This document shows positions 34,440-47,021 of a DNA stretch of 64,000 nucleotides, one piece after another; position 1 is the first letter of the stretch; each line of letters starts with the position of its first letter. Origin of the DNA: Dryomyza anilis. Lineage: Eukaryota > Arthropoda > Insecta > Diptera > Dryomyzidae. A program made the position numbers and the translations under genes. The stretch is taken from NCBI GenBank assembly GCA_951804985.1, contig OX638133.1, positions 74,034,367-74,098,366 of the forward strand. Reading direction: 5' to 3'. The notes beneath the pieces are model-generated. The model was not told where the DNA came from, made no database searches, and saw only the letters and a program-made list of their open reading frames with translations.

Positions 34440-35290
34440 TTTATATGACTCATTTTAAAATAAAGAACCGTTAAAAAAGAAGTTAGTAATTTTGATCGTT
34501 AGTTTAAACTATGCTCTGCATAATCTTAAATAATTTTCTTAGTTATCAGTAGATCCGAAATGTTAAAAATCATCCAAAATTAGTAGAAAAAAATCACAAT
34601 TTAGTCTTGACAGTTGAAAGAAAAATTGCGAAATACAGTCTTTGGGTAAATTGTTGTGTTAAGGACTAAAATTATTTTATTTAAAACAAGTGGCTTAGAG
34701 GGCCTACAATTTCGATATATATTTTCTAGAAAAATTTTCACCCGGGATCCCGGAGAAAATCAGTACCGAAAATCCTGAAATAAAGTCACTGCTATTATTT
34801 TTCACAATTCTTATGTAATTCGAAATGTTAAAATAGAAAGATAAATTGTGTATAAAGTTTTGGAAAACTACACCCAGGAAAAAATACTATATAACTAATA
34901 GTTTTTGTACTATTTATTAAAAATAGTCAATAGGATAAATTATTATTTTAATCGGAAAATACCATTAAATACTAAAAATACCATGACATTGCCATCGAGT
35001 TTATATGAAAAGTTTTTTTTTTGTATACTATAAAATCAATAATTGTCCTATTGACCAATTTTAATGGGATTTGAGGGAATTTTTTTCTGGGTGTAGTTGT
35101 CTTAGGGACGAACATTTTTTTTATATAAAAAAGGTTGCTAAGAGGACCTAAAATTTCGATAGATATTCTTAAAAACGTTACAGAGTATGCAGTCAAAATT
35201 AGCACACGTGCATTATATAGAATGTAAGGGATCCCGGGATCCCGGAGAAAATCTGTACAGTAAATTAAATCTGTATGTATGAACATTCCA
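34440..35290 (+). repeat. Family D, copy 2, tandemly duplicated
   Basis: CCCGGGATCCCGGAGAAAAT occurs at 34741 and again near 35235. Each is preceded by a GGGCCTACAATTTCGATA / GGACCTAAAATTTCGATA stretch, so a unit of about 260 bp was duplicated. The MITE at 34868 later split the two units. Confidence 0.55.
34868..35096. mobile_element. 229-bp MITE, CTACACCCAG ends, copy 1
   Basis: CTACACCCAGGAAAAAATAC at the left and TTTTTTTCTGGGTGTAG at the right. The interior (GTCAATAGGATAAATTATTA, CAATTGTCCTATTGACCAAT) matches the element at 47698 almost base for base. No coding content. Confidence 0.88.
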
Positions 35291-35543
35291 TTAAAGTTAC
35301 CTGCAATAAAATCTTCAATTATTTTGGAACTAATCTCGGGATTTATTTTCTAATTTCGAAAGTCCCGATAGTCAAAATGCTTTGGGATTGGAACTCTTAG
35401 TAAGGAATTTCTTTAGGAAAATTTGTTCTCGCTTTGTAGAGTAGTGTAATTAGTGTACAATTAAAAAAAATAGAGAAAAAAATACACTTGAATGAAATAT
35501 AACTTTAATGATAAATATATTTTATGGTTTTAATAAATGTATA

Positions 35544-36408
35544 TTTATACCCTACACCTATGAGGTACAGGGTATATTAACTTTGTGCATATATTGTAAC
35601 GCCCCTTAAGAGGCGTGTCCGGTATGGAAAAGTATATATATTCTTGATCAGCATCACCACCCGAGTCCGTTTAGCCACGTCCATCTGTCTGTCTGTCTGT
35701 CCGTCCGTCTGTCTTGCTGTCCGTATACACGATAACTTGAGAAATACTTCTTAGAATGCGATGAAATTTCGTTTCTATACTTTTTAGCCAAAAGTTAGTT
35801 TTGTCAATGTAAATGAGCCAAATTGGTCTACGGACACGCCCATCTCCCATACAAGACACTTTTATATAACTCTTTACGAACCAATAACGCAAAAAGTATT
35901 CAAGATATACTTATAAAATTGAAAACATATTGTTAGAATTCACCTAAAAATATATCATTCAAAAATGGGCGTGATACGCCCACATTTGATTTTTTTATTA
36001 CTCCTCGCTTCTTCATAGTGGACATTTTATTCGCAAATTATTGAAAACAAAATTATGAAATATTAGCTTTAAATCTCCACATATGTTTTAAAAGTGGGCG
36101 TGATCCGATTTATTTTTCTACATGTTTTAACATTTTTGATTTTTTTTATTTTTTTATTTTTTTACTTTTACATCAATTTTTGAAATTAATGGAATATACT
36201 TAGTCAGAAATTTGATATGTAAATAATATTCTGAGTGTAAGAATGTTCAGCATAATCAAGAACTTTAAAGGTAGGTATACAATTAAATTCCCCATACCAA
36301 AATTCACAGCAAAGTGTAGGGTATTCCATAGTCGGGCCCGATCGACTATAAAAGTCCGTCCCATGTGACCGAACTTACCCATGTGACCTAACTTTCCAAC
36401 TCGTTTTT
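35544..36408 (-). repeat. Family A subfamily copy with longer interior
   Basis: Starts with a small hairpin, TATACCCTACACC..GGTACAGGGTATA, then the CTTGATCAGCATCACC core and the TCTGTCTGTCCGTCC tract. It ends with GTCGGGCCCGATCGACTATA and a reversed AAGTTAGGTCACATGGG. The middle has three GTGGGCGTGAT-type strings. Length is about 865 bp. Confidence 0.7.
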
Positions 36409-39400
36409 ATTCAAAATCTGTATTATGTGTTCATTTAGATAAAAAATATATTTATAAAAATTTTAATTATTTATTTTAAACAATCGTAATTATAGGTTAT
36501 AATTACTTCAAATAAATGGTTTATAATTTAATAACTAATATAAAATTATTATTTTAAATTAATTATAAAATACAACAGAACACCAAAAAATTCAGCCTGT
36601 TTAACATGCAAATTTTCATCCAAACATGTTTATGATATATTGCAGCATCTTCTTTTTTATTGCCTTATAATACTAAAAAAAACACAACTCCCAGCATTCC
36701 GTACTATACCAGAAAATTATCAAAATTGTATTTCTAAATAAATGACGAACAATAAAAATACATAAATTCGCTATAAATCATATACGGTGAGTCGTCGTGT
36801 AATGCATAACTTTTGACAGCGAAATTTCAGCTCAATTACTGCCTAACCATGCGCCCAGAAATGTGCAGAAAAAAATAGCAAACAAAAAAAAAATTAAATT
36901 CGAAAAACAAAATCTATTAATTACGTTGATGCCAAAGAAGCGAGTACTATTAAATCATAAATGCACATGTAATAAACATGAAAACCTAGCAGAGTAGAGG
37001 CTGGCAACACTGACACCGAGATGTACGACATTTTACAATTATTTTGGCGCTAATTGCAGCATCTTCGGGTAGATAATTTTGGCGATTTTTTAAGACACAT
37101 ATTTTTTTCAGACAGCCCTTAATTTATGGTGAATGCTAAGAGAGAGAATGGATTTAAAATGAGGTTGTTTCGGATTGTGATTTATAGAATAACAAAAATG
37201 TTTTCAAAATATTTAAATGATTTTTAAATTATTGCTAGAAACTAAATGTTTTACTTAGAAATAGTCTACTTTAGTTCAAAATCTAATAAATATTGAAACA
37301 TGTTAAAAATACTTAGCAAATGGTGCATCATGAATGAAAAGGTTTGCGAAAGGTTTACAAAAGTATTACGAAAAGTTTTCAACGATTTATAGAACAAGTA
37401 AAATTTTTAAAAATTTATATATGATTTTTAAATCATTGCTTAAATCTAAATGTTTTACTCTGAAATAGTCTACTTGAGTTCAAAAAAAAATAATAAATAT
37501 TTAAACAAGCAAAATACTTAGCAAATGATGCATCATGAATGAAAAGGTTTACAAAAGGTTTGCGTAATGTTTACAAAAGTATTACAAAACGGATTATATT
37601 TGTAAAATGTTAGAAAAGAATTAAAACTGAGGTTGTTTCATATTGTGATGTATAGAACAAGAAAAACGATTAAAAACTAATAAATGATTTTCAAATTATT
37701 TACGGTTAAACAGCATACTTTATTTCAAAATCTTAGTTAAAAAAGACCAGGTAATTATTGATAAAGTCTTTAAATGTTTACTGTAAAGTTAACAACAAAA
37801 TCAAATACATTTTTGTATTAAATAACTTGGCTAATGTTGAACAATTAAATAAAGGTTTGTAAAAGGTCTCAAAATGATTGTTCATGGTTCGATTTACAAA
37901 AGGTTTACAAAAGAATATCAAATTGTTTATATGTTAGGAAATTTAACTAAGTATTAATACTTTGTTACTAATGATATAGTATAAATTTACTTAGTTTCAA
38001 CATTTACTAAATATTAACATAATCAATAATGTTACGAAATATTTTCTAAAGTTTTTCTAAAAACTTATAAATGGATAAGGTATAAGTGCTAAGAAAAAGA
38101 AATGATTTATATTGTTATTTTTTTTAATTATATAAATAAAAGAATGTGCTGTAGTTTTTAAATAGTCTACTAGAATCTTATTGTCAAATTATTTTTACTT
38201 TAATGCAACATTTAAGAAATATATTTTGAAATTTTAAAAATGTGTAATATGTAGTCAGACATTTTTCTAATGATGTTTGTAAACATTTAAAGAAGTTTTG
38301 TAAAGGTTTTGGAGGTTTAAAAAAGATTTACAAAAGGTTTACAAAAGATTTGGCATAGGATTAAAAATGGTTTTATTATAAAACATTTAAATAAGTTTAT
38401 AAATAAATTAAATAGTTATAAATAAATATTAAATAAATTTTCACTGAATCTTTACTTTATTATCCTATTTTTTTTTTACTATAATAATTACGTAATTAAA
38501 ATTTTAATAATGATTTTATAGTATACAGAAGGTTTACTAAATGTTTACAAAATATGTACAAAAGGTTTACAAAAGGTTTACAAAAGCTTTGGAAAAGGAT
38601 TAAAAATGGTTTTATTCTAAAATATTTAAAAAAGTTTATTAATTAAATTGTTATAAGTAAATATTAAATAAATTTTCACAGAATTTTTACTTTGTTATCC
38701 TAAAAAAAATACTAAATATTTACCCACTTTTTAGTTCCTTATTTTTACTATAATAATAACGTAATTAAAATTTTAATAATGATTTTAGTAAGTATTAAAG
38801 ATAATTGTTTATAATAGTTTTCTAAAGCCTTACAAAATCATTTCTAATTCATTACAAAAGTTTTACTTACCATTATTATTTCTTGAAAGATGACATGTTT
38901 GCAAAAATAATTCTTATTTAGACTTTCTTTAATTAATTGAATTGTTTTCCTTGTGAAACTAAAATAAAAATAGAATATGTTTTTGTTGTTTTAATTACAT
39001 TTTATTTAAATAATTCGCTCTTCATTTTTCTATTGCATACAATATATATATTTTATAATATTAAAAGTAAAAATTTCGCTATATTTGCATTCGTTTAATA
39101 AACATCGAATGCAATAGAAGCTTATATAAAAAAAAAATATACACTGAAAAAAAACACATTCCAATTTCCATAAGATTTGCTATAATTCTTAATAACTAAT
39201 TTAAATAATTACTCATTTTAAGTGTGTTTTGTGTGTAATAAAGCATTTTGCAAAATATTTATTTATAAAAGCTTAGTTGTTTTAAAAGCTATATTAATTT
39301 TTTTTATAAATAGTTAATAAAATAATTTCAAGTATTTCGTTATATAATTTTTTTTTTCATTAAGTTTAAAATTTAAAGTAGCTGAGAACATTGCAAATTA

Positions 39401-40329
39401 AAAAAAGAACACACATATTTTATAGATAAATTTTTAAAATATATTTAATATAAAAGATAAAAAAATTAGAAGCATATTTTTAATTTTTTTTTACTTATTA
39501 AAAACTAAACTTTAAAGTCAACAATTTGAGGTTTTTACTCCAATAAAATTTTATTTGTATTTTTTTTTCTTTCTTTTCTTGTTGTTAAAAAAAGCTATTA
39601 ATTTTTATTTTTATCATTTATTAAGTTAGATTTTTTTATAAATATTATTAATATACTCTCTTTGGCTTAGCTTACATTCTTAAGAATTAATATATTTAAT
39701 CTAAGTTGATTTTTATTTAAAACGTATATTTTCAAAATGTACAATGATTTTGCTTACAGTGTAGTTTTGTAAGTACATGGTATTTGATATAGAATATTCT
39801 GAATAACTATGAATTGCTGAATAAAATGATTTAGCTGAATGTATTTTTTTATTGTAGTGATATATGAAAGGTATCAAGTAGTTAATTTTTAAATTTAATT
39901 TGCAGAAATTATAAAGAACTAAATAAAATATAAGAAATGTAAAAATATAAAATTCAATGTCTAAATTTCGATGTCTAAATGAAAAAACAGTGACAAAAAA
40001 TAACCGAAATAAATAAATATGGAAGTTAAAACATATGCAGATCTGTCAGGAATGAATGCATGAATCGATGTGTGAATGAGGGAATGAATTAACTTTGAAT
40101 GCTTATTGCGGATGAATAATGATTTTGCTTTCTCAGTAACTTCAAAATTAATCAGTTGAGTGTGGTGTTCAGAGCTGAAAAATCTAATTAAGTAACTAAT
40201 ATATTTATCTACGATCCTTCACATGCACTCTCAGATGAATCAATGAGTTTGTTCAGACCATAATCTTAAGATTACCTTTGTTAAATGTCTGATGAATTAT
40301 CCGATGAATTAGACACATAAATTTGATCA
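36409..40329. other. AT-rich intergenic DNA with AAAGGTTTACAAAAGG clusters
   Basis: No gene recognised. 37330-37920 and 38280-38640 contain many copies of GGTTTACAAAAGG and related strings; 38310-38460 and 38520-38700 look like a duplicated ~200-bp block. A possible TACACTG-ended TIR pair lies at 39140 and 39763, too weak to call. Confidence 0.4.
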
Positions 40330-41980
40330 ATGCTTTATGAGTACGGCATGATGAATAACCTGATGAACAACCTGATGGATATTATAATAAACAGCCTTAT
40401 GAACATCGTGATGAACAGCGTGATGAATTTTCTGATGAACTATCAGTTTTTAAAGTAGCAGAATTGAATGTTTTATAAACTTTGTGCTGATTTGTTCAAT
40501 ATATTCTATATGAGACTTATGAACAACTTGATGAACATCCTGATGAACAACTTGATGTACATTATACTAAACATCCTAATGGACAACCTGTTGAATTTAC
40601 TGTTAACTTTCAGATTTTTATTTTCAGAATTGAATGAATAACATGTTTAATAAGTAAAGTGCTGATTTTTTTAATTTTTTCTATATGAATAAGGATGAAT
40701 GATGAACATCCTGATGCACAACACTTGTTCATCAACAACTTGATGAACAATCTTATGAACATTCTAATGATCAACCTGTTTAATTTACTCAAAATTTTAA
40801 GATTTTTAACATCAGTTTATTCAGACTGTGAACATTTAATGAACAACCTGATCAACATTCTGATAAATATCCTAATGAACATCGTGATAAGCATACTGAT
40901 GAATTTTCTGCTAAATTTTGAAATTTTTAATATCAAAATTAAATGAATAACATGTTTAATAAAGTTAATTCTTTACTGCTTAATAACTTTCTTATGCATT
41001 TTTAGATTTTATTATTAAAGAAATTTCGGATGAACTTTATAATGCAATTTCGACTGGTCGGAGAATTTTATAATGCCATTTCTGATAAATTCTTAAAAAG
41101 AATTTGCTTTTGATCTGTCTGTTTTTAAGGAGTTTTAATAATATGATAAAATATTAAATTTTTGATGTAGTCTTTGATGAACTTATTGTTTAATAAATTT
41201 GTGATGAACTTTTGTATGGAATTTATAATTCATATTTTGCTGATTTTTAAATGTACAGAAGATTTTTAATGAACTGGCTGATACAATTTCGAATGTACTT
41301 CATACTCATTTTAAATATACTTGGTAATAATGATGAATTCAGGAATTTTTAGCAGAATTTTAAGATGTACATTTTAATTTATACTATATATCAAATGAAT
41401 ATTAAAATCTGAAGATTTTTAATAAACTAGTTGATGTATTTGCTAAACTCATGGATGTATACTTTGATGAACTCTTTTATGAAGTATTTCATAAACTTGC
41501 AATGAACTTTTCAGTGAAATGTAATTGTAATGAACATTGAATGATGTTCCATTGCAGAACTCATTGATGTACACTTTGATGAACTCTTTTATGAAATATT
41601 TGATAAACATGTAATGAACTTTCTGAAGAACTTTTCAATGAAATGTAATTGTAATGAACTTTGAATGATTAATATATTAATGCATTTCCTTGATTAACGT
41701 ATAGATTATTTGAAATTATCTGATGACCTACTTGATGAACTTCGCGATGAATTTTTTGATGAACTTTTATATCTACTTTTTCATGCACATTTCTATGTAG
41801 TTTCTATAAAAATCTTTGATGATTTTTTGGTGATGAATGGTGTTGATGTTTTTTTTTTGTAATAAACTGGTTGATGAACTTCCTGATCAACTTTCCGATG
41901 AACTAACTGTTTAACTTCCTGATGAACTTTTTAATGAACTTCCTGATGAACTTTCTGATGATCTAACTGAATACTTAACT
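40330..41980. repeat. Cryptic CTGATGAAC(A/T) repeats 3' of slbo
   Basis: Dozens of GATGAAC / CCTGATGAACTT variants at irregular spacing, densest at 40350-40430, 40700-40900 and 41870-41965. At the right end the unit becomes CTTCCTGATGAACTTT. Old slippage-derived DNA rather than a clean array. Confidence 0.7.
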
Positions 41981-41986
41981 TAATAT

Positions 41987-41992
41987 TTTATT
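41987..41992 (-). terminator. slbo polyadenylation signal AATAAA
   Basis: TTTATT on the plus strand reads AATAAA for slbo, about 115 bp after the stop codon. It is the nearest canonical signal I found; cleavage would fall near 41970. AT-rich DNA makes chance hits common. Confidence 0.5.
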
Positions 41993-42103
41993 AAATAATA
42001 AAGAATAAAATTAAAATAAAAAAAAAAACTATCACGCTCGCTTTCACACCAACTGCGCTCTTCTTTCTTTATCTCACACTCTCTCTTGTGTTGTCGTCGC
42101 CTC

Positions 42104-42821
42104 CTACAACCCATGATCGTTCATGCTGAGAAAATTCCGACAAACACGACTCACTTCGGGATTCGCATGATTCATCAGCTGCATGTAGATCTGTTTGTGC
42201 AACTGCATCTCGTTAGTCATCTCCTCCAGACGACGCAACAGCGCATCCTTCTCTTTGAGCAGTGTCTTGACGCGCTCCTCCACTTCGCGCGAGCGCACTT
42301 TCGCCTTCTCGCGCGATTTGCGCACCGCAATATTGTTGCGTTCACGACGACGCCGATACTCGTCGGTGCCCTTGTCAACATTTTTCAACGACGACTTACG
42401 ATGATGATGCTGTTGCTGCTGCAACTGTTTGCTGTGATGTTTAAGCAGATGAGCGCCCGCCGCCAGATGCGGCAGCGTTACCGAGTGATGCGCGAGCACA
42501 TTGGCCGAGGTGAGTGTGGTAAAATTGTTGGCATTGTTGTTTGACGTATTGTTGTTGTTGTTGTTAGCAGGATAGGGATTGTAGAGCGCATTGGCGCCTA
42601 CAGCGCTGCCACCGATAAAAGCTGCCGTTGCTGCGGATGTCTCTTGCAAATGACGACGATACTCGGGATCGATGGGCTCCTCTTTGATGGTGGACGAGGT
42701 GTCGGAGCCGATGCTGGAGTTGTCGTCGCTGCTGTTGTTGCTATTGTTGCTGTTGTTGTTGTAGGTGGCGCCCGAGTGTACAGCCTGTGGCATATAGGCG
42801 AGTGCAGAGCGCGCATAAACA

Positions 42822-42852
<31 letters not shown>

Positions 42853-43561
42853 GTTGTTGCTGCTGTTGCTGCTGCTGCTGTTGTTGCTGTTGTGTGCGTA
42901 GTGTTTGTTGTTGTTGCTGCACCTGTTGCTGCTGCAATTGCTGATGTTGCTGCAACACTTTTGCGGCTGCGCTTACCATGCCGCTGGGAGGCAATGTTGC
43001 CGCCAAACCACCTGGACTGGCAACCATATCGCTGAAAATGCCTAAAGCCTCCTGCTCGCGAAACTGATCATCGATGAGATTTTGCAAATCGAGCGTTATT
43101 TCCTGCGCCGTCAGTTCGTCGATGTCATTTTGCGTGTATTGCTGCAGCATCTGCTTTTGCAGCAGATTGTTGACGGCGGCAGCACTTACAATATTTGCAT
43201 TATTATTATTGTTGTTGTTATTCAGGGCTGCTGCAGCATGTTGCATCTGATGCGCCGCATGTTGCTTGACAATGAGGCCAACACCATTCTGTTGCTGCTG
43301 CTGTTGTTGCTGCGCGGCGGCAACTGCTGCTGCTGTTACGGCAGCATTATTGTTGCTGCTGCTGTTGTTGTTGACATCTGCCGGTGAGTTGCTGCTATTA
43401 TTGGAATTTTGATTTTGTGCATTTGACATAGCCGTCAGGGTGATCTGGCCGATGATAGCCTGCTGTTGCGGCAGCAGTGGCGGCGGCGGCTGCTTCTTGA
43501 GATCCAGCTGCGACAGGGTTTGCACGGTGTCGTACATTTGGGGTGACTCCATGTTTAGCAT
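42104..43561 (-). CDS. slbo: C/EBP bZIP transcription factor, slow border cells homologue
   Basis: Nuclear DNA-binding activator; in Drosophila it drives border-cell migration during oogenesis and has embryonic and larval roles. The 485-residue intronless frame starts MLNMESPQMY, as I recall the Drosophila protein starting; a second ATG lies three codons on. The C-terminal bZIP (about 397-485) has the C/EBP basic signature NNIAVRKSR (409-417). Its zipper positions V427, L434, L441, M448, (H455) and L462 are spaced by seven. ITLDLQNLIDDQF (155-167) resembles the C/EBP activation box. IKEEP (292-296) is a sumoylation consensus. Poly-Q (84-91 and roughly 203-248), poly-N and poly-A tracts make it somewhat longer than the fly protein (about 450). 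No stops or frameshifts. Long frames on the opposite strand are shadows. The gene is much more GC-rich than its flanks. Confidence 0.97.
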
Positions 43562-44958
43562 GTTGTTGAGATTTTATTTGAAGTTTTTTACGAATATTTT
43601 TAAAAATTATTTAAAATTTTAGTTTATTTATTAATTTTTATTTATTTTAATTCTTGCGTTTTATTCAAATTCACAATTGAGAGCTTAGAGCATTTTTTGA
43701 ATTAGTTTTACAAATGTTTTTTTCTTTAAAATTTTTTTTAGATCCTTAAATTGCACAAAGCCTTTTTTTTTTTGATTATATCAAAATATAAAATTGTTTA
43801 ATTCTGTTTAATTTTATTTTGTTTTTTTTTATTATTTATTAAAATTATTTAAAACATAAATTTATTAAATAGTTTTTTATTTATTTCTTAAAAGTTTTAA
43901 TTATTTTAAAGAAAATATTGCACAGACATTTATTGAAATTTTATTTTGATTTGATCAAATTGTTTAAACAAATTTAAAATCAAATTGTGTAAATAAATTG
44001 TTTATTTTTAAATGAATATAAATTGAATTTTATATTTTTCATAAATTAATGATTTGGAAAATCATTTTTTTCTCTTAAATTTTGATAAATTATTTTATTT
44101 TTAATTTATTTAATTTGTTGTTTAAATTGTTTTTTTATAACTGTTTTTAAAATATTTTTGAAATTATTGAAAAGTCTCCAATACAGTTGAATTATGTATT
44201 TATTTAAGTTTTTGTATTTTGTTTTCAATTTCACTTTATTTGTGTTTTTTTTTTTTGAAGAATCAATTTATTTAATTTTAAATAGATTTTTTTTATTCAA
44301 AATTGATAAAATAACTTTTAAAGCACTGCTAGCTTTTTTACTGTTTTTTATTTTTCACTTTAATTTAAAGTTTTGTGATTTATTTAAAGTTTTTATGTTT
44401 TCTTGAATTTGCTAAATTTATGCAGTGTCGAAAAAATGAATTTTTATTTTCAAATTTAATTTTTAAAATGTTGAATTATTTCAAATACTTTGTAGACTAA
44501 AGTTTATTCCTTGGAGTTCTGACAATTTGAAGTAGTATCCTTTTTTGAAGCTTTTTTTTTCGTCTGATGATTTTATTTTTTTATATATATTTTAATATTA
44601 AATATTTTCAATATTTTAATATTTTGTTTGCACTTTATTAAAGTTTGGTCCTTTTTTGCACTGTATATCCAAAGTTTTTTTTTTATAATTTAATATTTTT
44701 CACTTAATAATTTTACACACTTGTTGCTGCCGTATTTCCGTTTCCGCTTGACGTTTTATTTTAGAATTTAATTTATTTTAATATTTTAAATAATTTTTCT
44801 TTTTTTTAATTTTTTCTTTAAATATATTTTGTAATATTTTTTTCCAAATATTCTCTGCTTTGTCTTTTTCTATTAATTTTTTCTTGTAACTTTTTTTGTA
44901 TTCCGTTTAACGTTTTCTCTGCGATCGCGCGCCGCGCTTTGCTCAACAACCTTCGTGC
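43562..44958 (-). other. Candidate 5' leader of slbo, very AT-rich
   Basis: About 1.4 kb of T-rich (plus strand) DNA between the slbo ATG and the candidate promoter. If transcription starts at 44962 this is either a long leader with several upstream ATGs or holds an intron; no clear splice sites were identified. A closer, unrecognised start site is also possible. Confidence 0.35.
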
Positions 44959-44995
44959 GACTGAAGTGCTTCACGAGTGATGCAACTGATTATAA
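44959..44995 (-). promoter_or_regulatory. Candidate slbo core promoter (TATA plus initiator)
   Basis: On the minus strand TTATAAT (44995-44989) lies 31-33 bases upstream of TCAGTC (44964-44959), which fits the fly initiator TCAKTY with A+1 at 44962. This spacing is the standard one. The region around it is the GC-richest non-coding DNA near the gene. No DPE was seen. TGATGCAAC (44978-44986), a C/EBP-ATF composite consensus, lies between the two elements. Confidence 0.45.
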
Positions 44996-45148
44996 ATATT
45001 TTTCATTTACAAGAAGTGCGCGTCGTGTCGCGTCCGCGTCCGCATCCGTTCTTCGCTGTCGTTTCGCGTCTTTGACTAATGCTTTCGTGGGCTTTACAAC
45101 GAATACCGTCGTTTACGACGACGACTAACACAGTGATGATGTTGCTGA

Positions 45149-45201
45149 TGACGTCGTTGAAGAGTGCTTTTTGTTCAGTTATTTACTCTCTCTCTCTCTC
45201 T
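45149..45201. promoter_or_regulatory. CRE-like site and GAGA tract upstream of slbo
   Basis: TGACGTCG at 45149-45156 matches the CRE palindrome in seven of eight bases. (CT)8 at 45186-45201 reads GAGAGAGA toward slbo, the binding motif of GAGA factor. Both lie 190-240 bp upstream of the candidate start site. Binding is inferred from the motifs alone. Confidence 0.4.
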
Positions 45202-45918
45202 TTTGTTATCTTTTGCTATCTTTCTCTCCCAATTACTTCTTAGCCACTGCGCAATCAGCTGTTTATGTTTATCATCAGTCAGCATGCGTTTGAGCCAAAA
45301 CAAAAAATAAATCTTAAATTTCCCGCCACGATATTCACGTATTTCACGCACGTTCAGTACGTATGCGTGCGCACGCTACAATCGATGTATTGCAACTGAA
45401 AGCACTTCGCGTCGTCTCCAAGTCAAAGCAAGCAGAAGAAAATCGAAACCGACTAAAATCACCTCCCCCTCTCCCTTCTAATGAAATGATGACAACAACG
45501 TTGCCAGGCTGCGCAGTTAAAGCTCCACCAATGCTTTGCGCTGCACTTACAATATTACAACAACTACCTGTGTGAATGCGCCGCAGACAGAGATAGAGAA
45601 CGTTCGAAACACGTTGAAGAGCGCATTAAGTTGTGCTCCACCGATCGCTTGGAGCAGCATTACAGTATTCACAACAACAGCACTAATAACTTTTACTCTC
45701 ATTCACGTTATGCGCAGCGTCATCGTTTGGTTGGTGGTTGTCGCGTGGGTGAGCGAAAAAGGCTATTTGCTATTTGGCAAAATATATCTGTTCAAAATTA
45801 TACCTTAAAAAAATTTTAAAATTATCGAGTATTCCATAATAGGAAGAATAAAAAATAAATTTTGGAAAAAGTGTTTTCATTCTTGCTCAATTCGGTCATA
45901 GTTATTTGAAGTAGGAAG
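45202..45918. other. GC-richer non-coding DNA upstream of slbo
   Basis: 45340-45760 is unique-looking and of mixed composition, contrasting with the AT-rich flanks; it includes ATTGCAAC (C/EBP half-site type) near 45389. Frames of 60-90 codons here show no domain. A distal regulatory region is the likeliest reading. Confidence 0.35.
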
Positions 45919-46786
45919 TACACTAAGAAAACTAGATGTTTATGAAAGTCTTAATGCAACTATCCTTTTAAATTTACGCCTTGTAGCAAATATTCAAACA
46001 TCCCACAAGTTTCGATAAAGTTGCAGCAAAACTATTAATATATTTTAAATATGACATATATGCAGATAGTTACGAGATGTTTGCCACAACAGCAATTAAA
46101 ATTGAGATATTACAGTTTACTGATAGCAAACATCTTGAGTTCTTGGACATTTGTAGCAAAACTTTTGCTGTATTTGACATTGGACTACCATAAAAAAGGA
46201 AAATGGCGAACTTTTTCCTTACGTTCGATTTATCCACAACAATTAAGTAAATTCAATGGTGTAAAATATTACATTTTAATGGTAAAAGTGAAAATAAAAT
46301 ATCCTGTGATTTAAATTATCAACACATGATGGAAAATATTTATTTTCAGAGTTTACTTTGATGATAGCGTCGCCGGTCGGACTTGGTTCTTCTGTGAAGA
46401 AATCTCAAGTCGTTGTACAAATTTGCCTTCGAATGATTAAAAAAGACGATGGCGATGTATACCAGGATGTACCAGGATACTGTTTTAATTTTAGAATAAA
46501 TAAAAATACATTTGATTCGTTTTATTTCAATTCAATAAAAATTACTCCGCGAATTCTATTGGAGTACCTTTTCCAAATATTCATCAACTATCTTCCTATT
46601 TGTCAGATGTTTAATTGATGTTTGCTATACATAATCGTAAATTTGAAAGAAGGTTGCCAGCAATATTTATCGTATTTGACGGATGTTTGAGAGATGGTTG
46701 TCTCAAATACGATTTAAATAATATGTAAATAACTTGATATTTAGGGCTGTGATATTTCTGGCAATCATCTTTGTTTTCTTAGTGTA
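45919..46786. mobile_element. 868-bp TIR element, TACACTAAGAAAAC ends
   Basis: TACACTAAGAAAACTAGATG at the left and CATCTTTGTTTTCTTAGTGTA (inverted, two mismatches and one extra base) at the right. The frames inside (46051-46314, 46358-46618) have no recognised domain. Confidence 0.75.
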
Positions 46787-47021
46787 ATTGTTATATGGTT
46801 AATAAGTTTTTATTACTTATTTATGCACATATGTTCCACTGGAGTCATCATTTGTTTAAAGATTCCGTTTTTAAAAATTTGTGATATTTTACAAAATAAC
46901 TTTTCTCAAAATGTGTTATTTGAAAAATATTTGTTGTTATTTTCGAGAAATATGTACATAAAAAAAAGAACACGGCCGTATAAATAGTTATTTATTAAGA
47001 TTTTAAAAACTTTTTCTTAGA
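46787..47021. other. AT-rich spacer
   Basis: Nothing recognised. Confidence 0.4.

Noticed and set aside
42195..43387. Several long plus-strand frames opposite slbo
   Set aside because: They are shadows of CAG/CAA and AAC repeats in the slbo coding strand, giving L-, V- or A-rich peptides without domains.
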